64,000 bases of DNA from Chloroflexi bacterium HGW-Chloroflexi-10 (GTDB taxonomy: Bacteria > Chloroflexota > Anaerolineae > Anaerolineales > Anaerolineaceae). The stretch's first letter is position 1, and each line of letters opens with the position of its first letter. The stretch is taken from NCBI GenBank assembly GCA_002840755.1, contig PHBZ01000009.1:1-64000 (forward strand), read 5' to 3'. The position numbers and the translations under genes were made by a program. This document shows, one piece after another, positions 14,132 to 23,253 of the stretch. The notes under the pieces were generated by a model that was given only the letters and a program-made list of their open reading frames with translations, ran no database searches and was not told the DNA's origin.

Positions 14132-16885
14132 ATGGCCATACCTATATTAGCGACAAAATTATATGTCCCCCCGCCGCGCCCTAATGTTGTTTCTCGCCCA
14201 CGCCTGATCGAACGATTGAGTTATAGTCTTCAGCCAAGCCAGTGTTCCGGACGCAATTTAATTCTCATCTCTGCCCCCGCCGGCTTTGGTAAAACCACAC
14301 TGGTCAGCGAATGGGCTGCCGGCTGCAAACAGCCGGTCGCGTGGCTGTCGCTCGATGAAGGAGATAGCGATCTCACGCGCTTTCTGACGTACCTCATCGC
14401 TGCTTTGCAGACACTTGCAGGAAACATCGGAGAAGGCGTGTTGAGCGTCCTCCAATCCCCTCAAACCCCGCCGACCGAATCGATTCTGACAACCCTGATC
14501 AATGAAATCGCCACCATCCCAGACAATTTTGTGCTTGTACTGGACGACTACCATTTGATTGATTCCAAACCAGTAGATGAAGCGCTTAACTTTCTACTCA
14601 AACACCTGCCGCTACAAATGCACCTGGTTATCACAACCCGTGAGGATCCACATCTTCCCCTGGCCCGGTTACGCGCCAGGGGGCAATTAACTGAACTGCG
14701 TGCCGCCGACCTGCGCTTTACTCCTACCGAAGCCGCTGACTTTCTTAACCAGGTGATGGGACTGAATCTCTCCGAGGAAGATATCGCCGCGCTCGAAGCC
14801 CGCACGGAAGGCTGGATCGCCGGCCTGCAGATGGCGGCCCTCTCCATGCAGGGGCATCAAGACGCCAAAAGCCTGATCAGATCTTTTACGGGCAGTCATC
14901 ATTTCGTGCTGGACTATCTGCTGGAAGAAGTCTTGCACCAGCAATCCAAAAGCATCCAGACCTTCCTGCTGCGCACATCCATCCTCGACCGCCTGTGTGG
15001 CCCGCTGTGTGACGCAGTTTTGGGTTCTCCTTCTGCTTCAGGCCAGGAAACCCTGGAGTATCTCGAACACACCAACCTTTTCATCGCGCAACTGGATAGC
15101 GAGCGGCACTGGTACCGCTACCACCATCTCTTTGGCGATTTGCTGCGCCAGCGATTGGGAAAACCCAAAGAATTCGCCGAATTACACCTGCGCGCCAGCC
15201 ATTGGCATGAAGAGAACGGTGACCTTGGCGCGGCGTTTCACCATGCCATCGCAGCCGGGGATTTTGTCCGAGCGGCAGAAATGGCAGAAGCAGCATGGCA
15301 AGGGATGGATGATACCTTCCAGTTGGCCACATGGTTAGGTTGGGTGAAGAAGATGCCAGAAGAGGTGATTCGCTTCCGCCCGGTGCTTTGCACCCTGCTT
15401 GGTCGTGCATTTGCCGATGCGGGTGAACCGGAGGCCAGCGAGTCCCGACTGCAGGATGCCGAACGATGCCTGAATGGTTTGGACTTGGTAAACGAAGCGC
15501 AGTTAAAGTCCCTGCCAGTGCTGATCGCCTTAACCCGCGCCTACAATGCCCAGGTTCAGGGTGATCTGGCTGCAACAGTGAAATACGCCGAACAGGCTCT
15601 GCGCATCATCCCCGAAGATGACTTTATGATGCGGGCGCAGGCTCTCATTACCCTTGAGGTCACTCACTGGACCAGCGGGGAGCTGGAGCCTGCCATCCAG
15701 GCTTTGGGCGATTGGATGAATAGTATGGAGAAAGTGGGCAATTTCGTTTTTGTCGTTGCCAGCGCCTTTGCCGTGGCTGATATCCTGGTTGTACAGGGGC
15801 GTCTCCGCGAAGCAATCAAAACCTACCAACAGTACATAAAGCTTGCCTCAAAACATGGCGAGGATGCGCAGCACATCACCGCACACCATTATTTAGGGTT
15901 GGCATTGCTGCAACATGAGATGGGGGAGGATATAGCCGCTGAAGAGAACCTGCAAAAAGCGCGGGAGGTGGGTGAACTGACCACGCTGGTCGACTGGCCT
16001 TACCGATGGCATGTTGCTCAGGCCCGGCTCAAAGAGTCCGGGGGAGACCTGGAAGATGCGCTGGGCCAGTTGGATGCAGCCAGGCGTGTGTATGTCAAAA
16101 CCCCCGTTCCGGATACCCGTCCTATCGATGCCTTGAAAGCGAAAGTGTATCTCAAGCAAGGCCGATTGGCCCTAGCCCAGGATTGGGCGTATAAGCGGGA
16201 ACTTTCGGTGGACGATGAAATCAGCTACCTGAGCGAGTTCGAGCATCTCACCCTGGTCCGGGTTCTGATGGCCGAAAATCAGAATCACCAGGGTAGTGGC
16301 TCTTTCTTGCAAGTAATGGGATTACTGGAACGCCTGCTGAATGCAGCTGAAGCACAAAGAAGGACCGGCAGTGTGATTGAAATCCTGGTGGTACAGGCGC
16401 TCGCCTACCAGGTGCAAGGGAACCTTCCCCTGGCTCTAGCATCACTTGAGCGTGGCCTGTTGCTGGCGCAACCGGAGGGCTATGTTCGGATCTTCGTAGA
16501 CGAAGGCCAGCCGATGCGATCGTTGCTTTTGGAATTTCGACCCGCACCTGCGGTGAGGCAGGCGTCGCGAATTGAAAAGCATTCGAACGGACAGAACCAC
16601 TCACTGCTTGTTTATGTAGAAAAACTCCTGGCTGGTTTCGAAAGGGCGGTAGAAAAGCAGCCAACGACCAATCCTAAAAAACCGGATATGGTCGAACCTT
16701 TAAGCGAACGCGAGCTGGAAGTGCTGCGCCTGATCGCTATGGGACTCACCAATCTTCAGATCAGCCAACGGCTTGTCCTGGCCTTAAGCACTATTAAAGG
16801 TCACAACTTGCGCATCTTTGCCAAACTGCAGGCACAGAATCGTTCCGAAGCCGTGAAGCATGCCCGCGAACTGGGTCTTTTGTAA
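14132..16885 (+). CDS. MalT-like ATP-dependent LuxR-family transcriptional regulator (module 3)
   Basis: A 917-aa STAND regulator: LATKLYVPPPRPNVV opening, Walker A APAGFGKTT, Walker B VLVLDDYHLID and a TPR-like middle closely related to regulator 2 (ATWLGWVKKMPEE, ATVKYAEQALRIIPEDD). The C-terminal LuxR HTH (PLSERELEVLRLIAMGLTN, TIKGHNLRIF) is nearest to regulator 1. A TTG at 14129 precedes the ATG. It lacks the promoter repeat of regulators 1 and 2 and follows the module 2 oxidoreductase by only 58 bp, so it may be read through from module 2. Confidence 0.9.
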   Translation: MAIPILATKLYVPPPRPNVVSRPRLIERLSYSLQPSQCSGRNLILISAPAGFGKTTLVSEWAAGCKQPVAWLSLDEGDSDLTRFLTYLIAALQTLAGNIGEGVLSVLQSPQTPPTESILTTLINEIATIPDNFVLVLDDYHLIDSKPVDEALNFLLKHLPLQMHLVITTREDPHLPLARLRARGQLTELRAADLRFTPTEAADFLNQVMGLNLSEEDIAALEARTEGWIAGLQMAALSMQGHQDAKSLIRSFTGSHHFVLDYLLEEVLHQQSKSIQTFLLRTSILDRLCGPLCDAVLGSPSASGQETLEYLEHTNLFIAQLDSERHWYRYHHLFGDLLRQRLGKPKEFAELHLRASHWHEENGDLGAAFHHAIAAGDFVRAAEMAEAAWQGMDDTFQLATWLGWVKKMPEEVIRFRPVLCTLLGRAFADAGEPEASESRLQDAERCLNGLDLVNEAQLKSLPVLIALTRAYNAQVQGDLAATVKYAEQALRIIPEDDFMMRAQALITLEVTHWTSGELEPAIQALGDWMNSMEKVGNFVFVVASAFAVADILVVQGRLREAIKTYQQYIKLASKHGEDAQHITAHHYLGLALLQHEMGEDIAAEENLQKAREVGELTTLVDWPYRWHVAQARLKESGGDLEDALGQLDAARRVYVKTPVPDTRPIDALKAKVYLKQGRLALAQDWAYKRELSVDDEISYLSEFEHLTLVRVLMAENQNHQGSGSFLQVMGLLERLLNAAEAQRRTGSVIEILVVQALAYQVQGNLPLALASLERGLLLAQPEGYVRIFVDEGQPMRSLLLEFRPAPAVRQASRIEKHSNGQNHSLLVYVEKLLAGFERAVEKQPTTNPKKPDMVEPLSERELEVLRLIAMGLTNLQISQRLVLALSTIKGHNLRIFAKLQAQNRSEAVKHARELGLL

Positions 16886-16913
16886 CTTTTCCCAAAAACA
16901 ATACTCCCAGACA

Positions 16914-16925
16914 ATACTTTAGTAT
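16914..16925. promoter_or_regulatory. Inverted repeat upstream of module 3 small gene
   Basis: ATACT-TT-AGTAT, centred about 31 bp before TATATT. A dyad in this place occurs in all three modules, although the sequences differ. Confidence 0.4.
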
Positions 16926-16950
16926 CTATACAACCATACCGGGCTGCCAG

Positions 16951-16956
16951 TATATT
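16951..16956 (+). promoter_or_regulatory. -10-like box of module 3 effector operon
   Basis: TATATT after a GC-rich spacer, matching the module 1 box (3598-3603). A leader of roughly 50 bases then reaches the ATG at 17015. Confidence 0.4.
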
Positions 16957-17014
16957 ACCTGTGCATGGAACAAATGGCACAGGCGTTTATGGTTGGTCAC
17001 AACAGGTACAGGTC

Positions 17015-17314
17015 ATGTCAAACAATCGCAACCTCAAAATTAACTCGAATCAAGCACTGATCTATCAGATCAAGATTATAGGCCATCTGGGTCCGCAATG
17101 GATGGATTGGTTCGAGGGCTTGACCATCACGCTGGAAGAAGACGGCGATACGCTTTTAACCGGCCCGGTGATCGATCAGGCTGCTTTGCATGGCTTGCTC
17201 AAAAAAGTACGTGATCTGGGTTTGCCATTGGTCTCGGTCAATCCAGTTGAACCCTGGCCTACTACGCCATCTCGTGAGACAGACCAGACAGATGTGTCAG
17301 ATATCGATTCGTAA
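17015..17314 (+). CDS. Small conserved protein of the regulator-oxidoreductase module (copy 3)
   Basis: A 99-aa protein, from the ATG that follows acaggtc. An upstream in-frame ATG (16961) would place the start within a few bases of the -10 box and is not conserved. The core is IGHLGPQWMDWFEGLTITLE, GDTLLTGPVIDQAALHGLL and KKVRD-GLPLVSVN. It is longer than copies 1 and 2 at both ends, with a polar acidic tail (ETDQTDVSDIDS). Function unknown. Confidence 0.8.
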   Translation: MSNNRNLKINSNQALIYQIKIIGHLGPQWMDWFEGLTITLEEDGDTLLTGPVIDQAALHGLLKKVRDLGLPLVSVNPVEPWPTTPSRETDQTDVSDIDS

Positions 17315-17447
17315 ATGGATATAAGCTACATGAAAGGATATTTACCCATAAGAAATTTCTAATTCAATTCAACCTCCAGTAACTGGCAGGATCCACAATT
17401 AAATTCAATAAAAATCATCAATATCGTTCAAAATAAGGAACAATTAA

Positions 17448-17891
17448 ATGAACACAAACATAAACACATCAAAAATATATACGCAAATTTTACTGATACT
17501 ACTATGGGTATTTTATTCACTAAATTTTATGTATGCTGATCAACTCTCGTCTTTGGAACCTGGGGTTATAGTAATGCATATGACAGGATTCACCGCAGAT
17601 GGAACTGTACAAATCACCGAAGGATTTTTGTTGGGAGTCGCGATAATGTTCGAGGTCCCGTTCTTAATGATCGTCCTTTCCTGGGTATTAAAGTATCGAG
17701 CCAATCGTTGGGCAAACATCATCGCAGGCACACTTTTTATTGTGACTCAAATCGGTTCATTGTCCCTTGGAGCCCCATCTCCGATGTATCTGTTTTATAC
17801 CGCAATAGAAATCGCGGGGCTATTAGTCATTGTCTGGTTGGCCTGGAAGTGGCGCAATCCTGAAATCCAGCCCGAAAACCATTCCGCTTGA
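17448..17891 (+). CDS. Four-helix membrane protein (DUF6326-like), module 3
   Basis: A 147-aa protein with four hydrophobic segments: ILLILLWVFYSLNFMYADQL near the N-terminus, GFLLGVAIMFEVPFLMIVLSW, a helix around ANIIAGTLFIVTQIG, and AIEIAGLLVIVWLAWKW. The N-terminal LWVFYSLNFMYAD pattern and length recall DUF6326 proteins, which have no assigned function. Ribosome site aaggaa. It occupies the slot filled by DUF4386-like proteins in modules 1 and 2, so the membrane partner is exchanged between modules. Confidence 0.75.
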   Translation: MNTNINTSKIYTQILLILLWVFYSLNFMYADQLSSLEPGVIVMHMTGFTADGTVQITEGFLLGVAIMFEVPFLMIVLSWVLKYRANRWANIIAGTLFIVTQIGSLSLGAPSPMYLFYTAIEIAGLLVIVWLAWKWRNPEIQPENHSA

Positions 17892-17914
17892 GTTAATAAA
17901 ATTAGGAGAATCCC

Positions 17915-18898
17915 ATGAAAGCAATTGTTTACACAGAGTACGGTCCTGCTGATGTCCTGCATCTCGAGGAAGTTGAAAAGCCTACCCCCAAGGACAATGA
18001 AGTCCTGATCAAAGTTCACGCCACATCCGTCACCGCTGGGGACTGCAACGCGCGCGGTTTTGTCTTTGTTCCACCTGGCTTTGGGTTCATGGCGCGCTTG
18101 ATGTTCGGCCTGCGGAAACCCAAGCAGCCGATCCTGGGCGTTGAGTTATCAGGGGAGATTGTTGAAGTCGGCAAGGATGTCCGGTTGTTCAAGCAGGGTG
18201 ATCAGGTCTTTGGCGTAAGCAATAAATATGGCGCGTATGCCGAATATATCTGCATGGCTGAAGACGCCAGCCTGGTTGTGAAACCAAGAAATTTGACCTG
18301 CGCAGAAGCTGCTTCCATTCCATTTGGTGCCACTACCGCGCTTTATTTTTTGAGAGATATGGCAAAACTTCAGCCCGGGCAGAAGGTTCTCATCATTGGC
18401 GCTTCGGGTTGTACCGGCGTTTATGCTGTCCAACTTGCCAAGTACTATGGGGCTGAGGTTACCGGCGTGTGCAGTACGAGGAATCTGGAGATGGTGAGGT
18501 CAATTGGGGCAGACCATGTTATCGATTACACGAAAGAAGATTTCACCCAGAACGGCCAGACGTATGATGTGATTTTGTCTATGGTCCCAGGTAATACTTC
18601 GTTTGCACGCCATAAACCATCCCTCAAGCCAAACGGGCTGTATCTGGCTGGGGCAGGTGGTTTGGATGCATTTGCCCAAATGGCCTGGACTGGGCTGACC
18701 GGCGGCAAGAAAGTGATCGCCGGGATGGCACCCGACCGTGCAGAAGATCTGGTTTTCCTCAAAGAGCTGCTTGAAGCCGGAAAACTCAAACCAGTTATTG
18801 ACCGGTGCTATCCGCTGGAGCAAACTGCCGAGGCGCACCGTTACGCGGACACAGGGCACAAAAGGGGCAGTGTCGTCATCACCGTGGCACAGGAGTAA
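17915..18898 (+). CDS. Zinc-independent MDR NAD(P)-dependent oxidoreductase, module 3
   Basis: A 327-aa enzyme: MKAIVYTEYGPADVLHLEEV start, ILGVELSGEIVEVG, YGAYAEYICMAED, nucleotide site VLIIGASGCTGVYAVQLAK and tail GHKRGSVVITVAQE. No structural-zinc motif. The segment after the Rossmann fold (LSMVPGNTSFARHKPSLKPN) differs from copies 1 and 2, so substrate range may differ. Ribosome site aggagaatccc. It is 23 bp after the membrane gene and is the last gene of module 3; no terminator is visible downstream. Confidence 0.88.
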   Translation: MKAIVYTEYGPADVLHLEEVEKPTPKDNEVLIKVHATSVTAGDCNARGFVFVPPGFGFMARLMFGLRKPKQPILGVELSGEIVEVGKDVRLFKQGDQVFGVSNKYGAYAEYICMAEDASLVVKPRNLTCAEAASIPFGATTALYFLRDMAKLQPGQKVLIIGASGCTGVYAVQLAKYYGAEVTGVCSTRNLEMVRSIGADHVIDYTKEDFTQNGQTYDVILSMVPGNTSFARHKPSLKPNGLYLAGAGGLDAFAQMAWTGLTGGKKVIAGMAPDRAEDLVFLKELLEAGKLKPVIDRCYPLEQTAEAHRYADTGHKRGSVVITVAQE

Positions 18899-18910
18899 TC
18901 AAAGACCAGC

Positions 18911-19120
18911 GTGGTTTTTATTAAGTCAGCGGGGCTACGTACCCAGGCTTCTACTTCCAATGGCCTGACCTGGTTTCTGAATGATCAATTAGGGTCGACA
19001 ACCGTTATTTTGGATACAAACGGATTGATGATTGTGAAAATCCGTTTTGATGCCTGGGGAAAGTCTCGTTACACCTATGTAACAACACCCACAGCCCACC
19101 ATATTACACCAGACAATACG
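18911..19120 (+). pseudogene. RHS/YD-repeat protein fragment
   Basis: The frame reads GLTWFLNDQLGSTTVILDTN, then G, and FDAWGKSRYTYVTTPT. This matches the conserved RHS core around the YLLGDHLGST and WGETRYT motifs. There is no proper start, no toxin domain and no long RHS shell, so it is a scrap of a much larger gene. Evidence of rearrangement next to the last module. Confidence 0.6.
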
Positions 19121-19164
19121 AATCGTGGGTGCAGTGATCAATATATAAGAGTGTTATTCATATT

Positions 19165-19752
19165 CTATGACTTTTTCCAATGTTCAGAAAGTCTCCAAAT
19201 GATGAAAGGGATCAAAAGCCAAAATATCGGAATGAAGCCCGCCGCAGATGGGGTGCAATGTGTGCAAAACCTATAGGCAAGCACTTGTGAGTCTTCATCG
19301 ATTATTGTTATACCATTTGTGTCACTTTGATATTCAACCGGCCGCGTATCAATATGCAAACGATGTAACTCACCCGAAATCTCGTTTTCTTTTAGGTCCT
19401 GGCAACTGTAGAAACCGTTCACCTGAACAAAGACCACGGCTGTCTTTTTTGCATCAGTAAACACCGCATCGGTATATCTTCTATCTGACAAAACTTTATA
19501 TCCTGTTTGCTTTACGCTTGCGCATTCCCACATTGCGTCTGTAATGGATATATATAGAGCTTGATCAAAAACCAAAAATGCTGGTTTGTTTTGTAAATCC
19601 ATTTCCACTGCCTGGGCTAAAGTGACTTTTTGAGGGGATTGCGGAAAAACAACCGCCTCAAAAGTACTTCCTAAGAGAAAGATCAAGTAAAGGATCCCAG
19701 CGAGACATAGGGCCACAACCAGAACCAATTTGACTACGATATTTTGTTTCAT
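19165..19752 (-). CDS. Membrane protein with N- and C-terminal helices, unknown function
   Basis: A 195-aa protein. N-terminal helix VVKLVLVVALCLAGILYLIF, a polar extracytoplasmic domain of about 130 residues with several cysteines (MWECASVK, FYSCQDLK, CTHC), then a second helix GFIPIFWLLIPFIIW and a basic end. Two terminal helices suggest both ends are cytoplasmic. I recognise no family. It stands alone beside RHS and transposase scraps. Confidence 0.6.
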   Translation of the reverse strand: MKQNIVVKLVLVVALCLAGILYLIFLLGSTFEAVVFPQSPQKVTLAQAVEMDLQNKPAFLVFDQALYISITDAMWECASVKQTGYKVLSDRRYTDAVFTDAKKTAVVFVQVNGFYSCQDLKENEISGELHRLHIDTRPVEYQSDTNGITIIDEDSQVLAYRFCTHCTPSAAGFIPIFWLLIPFIIWRLSEHWKKS

Positions 19753-19851
19753 TGATTTTCATCCCACTCATGTTTACATTTTTTTCAGTCTTACTATAAA
19801 TCCAGCTACCTGACAATTTTAAAAAGAAAGAAGATCGCCTGTAAAATTATT

Positions 19852-20064
19852 TTGTCAACCAATTTAAGAAAGGAAAAACGATTATCATTCCCAAAGCTAT
19901 ATCATACCTGGATGAATATAATTACGCAACTATTGCCTACAGAGCACAAAACACGTGTGCAAAACCTAACCTGGTGGTTGGTTGGGATATTTCAAAGCAA
20001 ATCAAAACTGCAAAAAATTTTCAGGCATCCAGGATATACTACCCAGTCAGGCAATTTGGGTTGA
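19852..20064 (+). pseudogene. Degenerate transposase N-terminal fragment (IS4-like)
   Basis: The stretch LLPTEHKTRVQNLTWWLVGI followed by FQSKSKLQKIF resembles the first helices of IS4-type DDE transposases (LLP---RVRNLAWLVVGLL-ARS pattern). Only about 70 residues remain, no DDE residues are present and no inverted repeats were found. Likely a relic that shares this region with the RHS scrap. Confidence 0.4.
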
Positions 20065-20102
20065 TCCCTACGTTATGTTGCCCGGAATAAAAAAAATAAC
20101 CA

Positions 20103-20909
20103 TTAAATCAGGCTGCCCAGAAAAGAAAGAACCAGGTGATTAAACTCTTCGATTTTTTCCATATTGGGTAAATGTGCAGTATCAGGGATACTCACCTTTT
20201 TAGCACCAGCGATATGGTTCACCAGAAAATCCGCTGCTGCCAGTGTTTTTGGTGTGTCGATATCTCCGGTAATAATCAATGTGGGAGTGTGAATTTCACC
20301 CAGCCTGGTGGCTGCAGCAGGTTCCAAGGGTTGTTCATTTCCCAGACCTTCCGGTGTCTTTAGCGCAATTCGGTTCATTTCACGAACCTTTTCACGCACG
20401 TTTTCGTCCACCTGATCCGGTGTACGCAGGGGGCCATCCACCCAGATTTGCAGCTCAAGTTCGTTGACCAACGCAAAATCACCGACTTCATCGGCGACCT
20501 CCAACTGCTGTGCCTGCCGAGGTGGTTCACCATTAAAAACGAATCCACTCACTGAAGGAGAAACCAAGACCAGTGCATCCGTCATTTCAGGGTGTTCAAG
20601 GGTGAAATCAAGAGCCGTCCTGGCTCCTTGTGAGCAGCCGACTAAATATGTCCGTTCAATATTCACAGACTTGAGTAACTCATACAGATCTTGGTGGTGA
20701 GAATATGTTCCAGCTAGCATGGGTGTTTTACCAAAACCACGCCGGTCATAACGTAAGACCTCATACTGTTGAGCGAAAACCTGAAACTGAGACTCCCACA
20801 TCCTGCTATCTGTAATCCCAGCATGTACCAGCACCAGTGGATGCCCTTCTCCAACCATCTCGTAATAGAATTTAATGCCATTCACTTCGGCAAAATTACC
20901 TGTCATCAT
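20103..20909 (-). CDS. Alpha/beta hydrolase
   Basis: A 268-aa single-domain hydrolase. It shows the oxyanion-loop motif LVLVHAGITDSRMW, the nucleophile elbow VGCSQGA with Ser93, an Asp in ITGDIDTP and a His in DTAHLPN, completing a Ser-Asp-His triad. A lid-like insert lies between residues 120 and 195. No signal peptide, so cytoplasmic; an esterase, lactonase or C-C hydrolase, substrate unknown. Start after ggagataaat. Single gene with no operon partner. Confidence 0.85.
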   Translation of the reverse strand: MMTGNFAEVNGIKFYYEMVGEGHPLVLVHAGITDSRMWESQFQVFAQQYEVLRYDRRGFGKTPMLAGTYSHHQDLYELLKSVNIERTYLVGCSQGARTALDFTLEHPEMTDALVLVSPSVSGFVFNGEPPRQAQQLEVADEVGDFALVNELELQIWVDGPLRTPDQVDENVREKVREMNRIALKTPEGLGNEQPLEPAAATRLGEIHTPTLIITGDIDTPKTLAAADFLVNHIAGAKKVSIPDTAHLPNMEKIEEFNHLVLSFLGSLI

Positions 20910-21124
20910 TTCGATTTATCTCCTGGTTAACAACTCTAGCAGGCAGCACTCATAAAAAAACAAGGTACCGAAACATGTGTATTTGATTGTACAAAAATCA
21001 GAAAAATAAACCTGTTTTTGTAAAATCCTTTTTCATTCCGGCGATTTTCCGCTGCCCCGTTCTTCAATTAATTAACAATGACTGCCAAACCTATGGGTTG
21101 GACTCTATTTCATCTGCCAGAAAG

Positions 21125-21574
21125 TTAATCTTTAACTTCGGATTGGGTTTTGTTAAACAAATCGCGCAGCAGGAGGATAGCGCCAACTCCAATGGCCATC
21201 AACGCCAGGATATAGATCGTCAGCGAGGCGACTACCAGTGCCCACTGCCAGCCGTTTGGCTCTGTCTCCCCCGAGGCCAATCCGGAGATCACCGCCAGCG
21301 CCTGCCCGCCCACCAGCGAAGCCACCGCCACTCCTAATCCCCAGCTGATCAGTTTGCGGCGGGAATGGGCACGCCATGCCACCCACAACAACAAAACGCC
21401 GCCAACCAGAGCAGCCGGGAAAAGCTCGGCCGGCATCAGATAATCAAAAAGGAATCTCCGGCTCTGGGATAATCGAACCAAAGAAAACAACACCGGTGCC
21501 AAAAGCGGAAACCACACCAGTACCGCACCGACAATTGCCAGAATTTTCGTAAAAGGACCCTTTCTGTTCATCAT
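21125..21574 (-). CDS. Four-helix membrane protein, unknown function
   Basis: A 149-aa protein with hydrophobic segments at about residues 10-32 (ILAIVGAVLVWFPLLAPVLF), 48-67 (LFPAALVGGVLLLWVAW), 77-97 and 110-135. A short acidic/basic tail follows. Ribosome site AAGGAG at ideal spacing. Ends just upstream of a 200-base gap and follows the GTPase gene in the same direction. No family recognised. Confidence 0.65.
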   Translation of the reverse strand: MMNRKGPFTKILAIVGAVLVWFPLLAPVLFSLVRLSQSRRFLFDYLMPAELFPAALVGGVLLLWVAWRAHSRRKLISWGLGVAVASLVGGQALAVISGLASGETEPNGWQWALVVASLTIYILALMAIGVGAILLLRDLFNKTQSEVKD

Positions 21575-21648
21575 GGCACTCCTTTATCCTGATAAAAGAA
21601 ACAGAGATCGAACCATCCGGTTCAAAAATTATGGCCTGTGTTCTGAGT

Positions 21649-23025
21649 TTATTCGTGTTGTTCGGGGTCTATATCCTTCTCATCCGGATCCGTAACATCA
21701 ATCCATACTCTGGTTTCATCCTGTTTACTTTCCAAATGGGTGTCCATTATTGCTTCATCCGGCAGTTGGATTTCCCCGAGCGGCTTCTGCGCCTGATCGT
21801 CCATCTTGCTGCGATCATTACCCAACGGAGAATCGTTCAACATGTCTTCCACCATTTGCTGTAAACCCTGTTTACTCGGTTTCTTCTTCCCTAATGATTT
21901 TAGATTTTTCAGAAAAGTCTGGGTGAGGTTGCGGGTAAGCTGCTGAAGATTGGCCTGCGTCAGACGTTCGCCACGGTCAAACCAGATCACCGAAGCGTAT
22001 CCCATAGCCACTGTCATCGACACCGCCACCGCGGCAGAGAGCAGCCAACCGGGAATTCCGCCTAATTTGCTAAGTTCATAAAAGATGGAACGGCCTAAAA
22101 AACCTAACCCGAATGAGAATACCAGTTCCCTGGCGCGCTTTGGGGTGATCTTGTAATTGTAAATACGCGCAATACCCAATACCATGACAGCCTGGGTGAC
22201 TACCAGGGGAATAAAATCAACCACTGGCAGCGGGGTGAGGGCAATCGCCGCCGAAACGGAAGCCGCCGAAGCGATTGAACGCCAGGCTAACTGCCAGCGA
22301 TATTGCGGCATGGCCTGCCCGAGGGCAGCCACTATTCCCGGTTCGAGTACCGCAATACTGCGGAGGAGCAAATGCATATTTTCACCGGTACGGGCTGAGA
22401 GAGCGAGAACATGTTCCGGTGCCAGATTGAGGGCTTTAGCGGTATGCTGGATCAGATCATTGATATCCTTACGAACCAGATCGCGTTTGTTCAACACCAC
22501 CACATAGGGTTTACCCAGATGGGTCAGACGCTGGTACAGATCCAATTCAGTTTGCTTAATCCCCTGAATTGCATCAAAAACGATAATCAAAAAATCCGCC
22601 TGAGAAGCCGCATCCAACGCGATCTGACGTTCGCGATCACCCACCTCACCCACAGCGTCTGCACCGGGTGTATCCACCACCGCAAAGATACCCGCATCGG
22701 TTTCCTGAGTGATCCGCGTGGTACCCGGCAGGGGGCCTACCTGGGCTTTATCCTGTTTTTGATGCACAAACTGGTTATACAGTGTAGATTTGCCTACATT
22801 GGCCGGACCTACAATTGCCACGCGCTGTTTGTGCCCAAATGTCATTTTGACCTGGTCTGAACCCAACTTAAATAATAATTGCCACAGATTAGTCTGGGAA
22901 GGGAAAGCCTGCACCAAATCCAGAAAGTTTTTTTTGTCCGGTGAGGGCAATTTCTCCCAAAATGCATCAAACACCACCTGGGTTTCGGGCGGCAGATTCT
23001 TTTTTATATCATCAATTGTTGGCAA
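21649..23025 (-). CDS. GTPase with C-terminal DUF697-like membrane domain
   Basis: A 458-aa protein. The G domain has G1 VGPANVGKST (72-81), G3 DTPG, G4 NKRD and G5 SAR. After it comes a hydrophobic region with two to four helices (SVSAAIALTPLPVVDFIPLV, the YcjF/DUF697 signature) and a charged acidic tail. An Era/YcjF-like membrane-associated GTPase; cell role unknown. The start is a TTG with AGGAG 7 bp upstream; no in-frame ATG occurs before the G domain. Confidence 0.8.
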   Translation of the reverse strand: MPTIDDIKKNLPPETQVVFDAFWEKLPSPDKKNFLDLVQAFPSQTNLWQLLFKLGSDQVKMTFGHKQRVAIVGPANVGKSTLYNQFVHQKQDKAQVGPLPGTTRITQETDAGIFAVVDTPGADAVGEVGDRERQIALDAASQADFLIIVFDAIQGIKQTELDLYQRLTHLGKPYVVVLNKRDLVRKDINDLIQHTAKALNLAPEHVLALSARTGENMHLLLRSIAVLEPGIVAALGQAMPQYRWQLAWRSIASAASVSAAIALTPLPVVDFIPLVVTQAVMVLGIARIYNYKITPKRARELVFSFGLGFLGRSIFYELSKLGGIPGWLLSAAVAVSMTVAMGYASVIWFDRGERLTQANLQQLTRNLTQTFLKNLKSLGKKKPSKQGLQQMVEDMLNDSPLGNDRSKMDDQAQKPLGEIQLPDEAIMDTHLESKQDETRVWIDVTDPDEKDIDPEQHE

Positions 23026-23212
23026 TGGGTTGCTCCTGGTTAAATACGGATATTAAAATCGTACCATAAAAAGAAGAAAAAAGAGGGAAGATCGTAATGA
23101 GTAATGAGTGAGAGTAGAAATTGGGAATTGGGAATTTGTTGACCCGTCCGGAAAATCATAAAAATCTTTAAAATTAAGAGGGGTTTTTGACTTTCCTTTC
23201 ACAGATTGAGTC

Positions 23213-23218
23213 TATAAT
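23213..23218 (+). promoter_or_regulatory. Candidate -10 of MFS transporter gene
   Basis: A perfect TATAAT 35 bp upstream of the ATG, with TTGACT at 23187-23192. The 20-bp spacer is longer than usual, so the assignment is tentative. Confidence 0.45.
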
Positions 23219-23253
23219 CATAGAAAAGTCTTTTGCATTTTCCGGAGAACACA

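Noticed and set aside
23081-23145. Short repeats (gtaatgagtaatgag, ttgggaattgggaat) before the MFS gene
   Set aside because: Simple sequence of low complexity with no clear symmetry or match to other promoters in the window.
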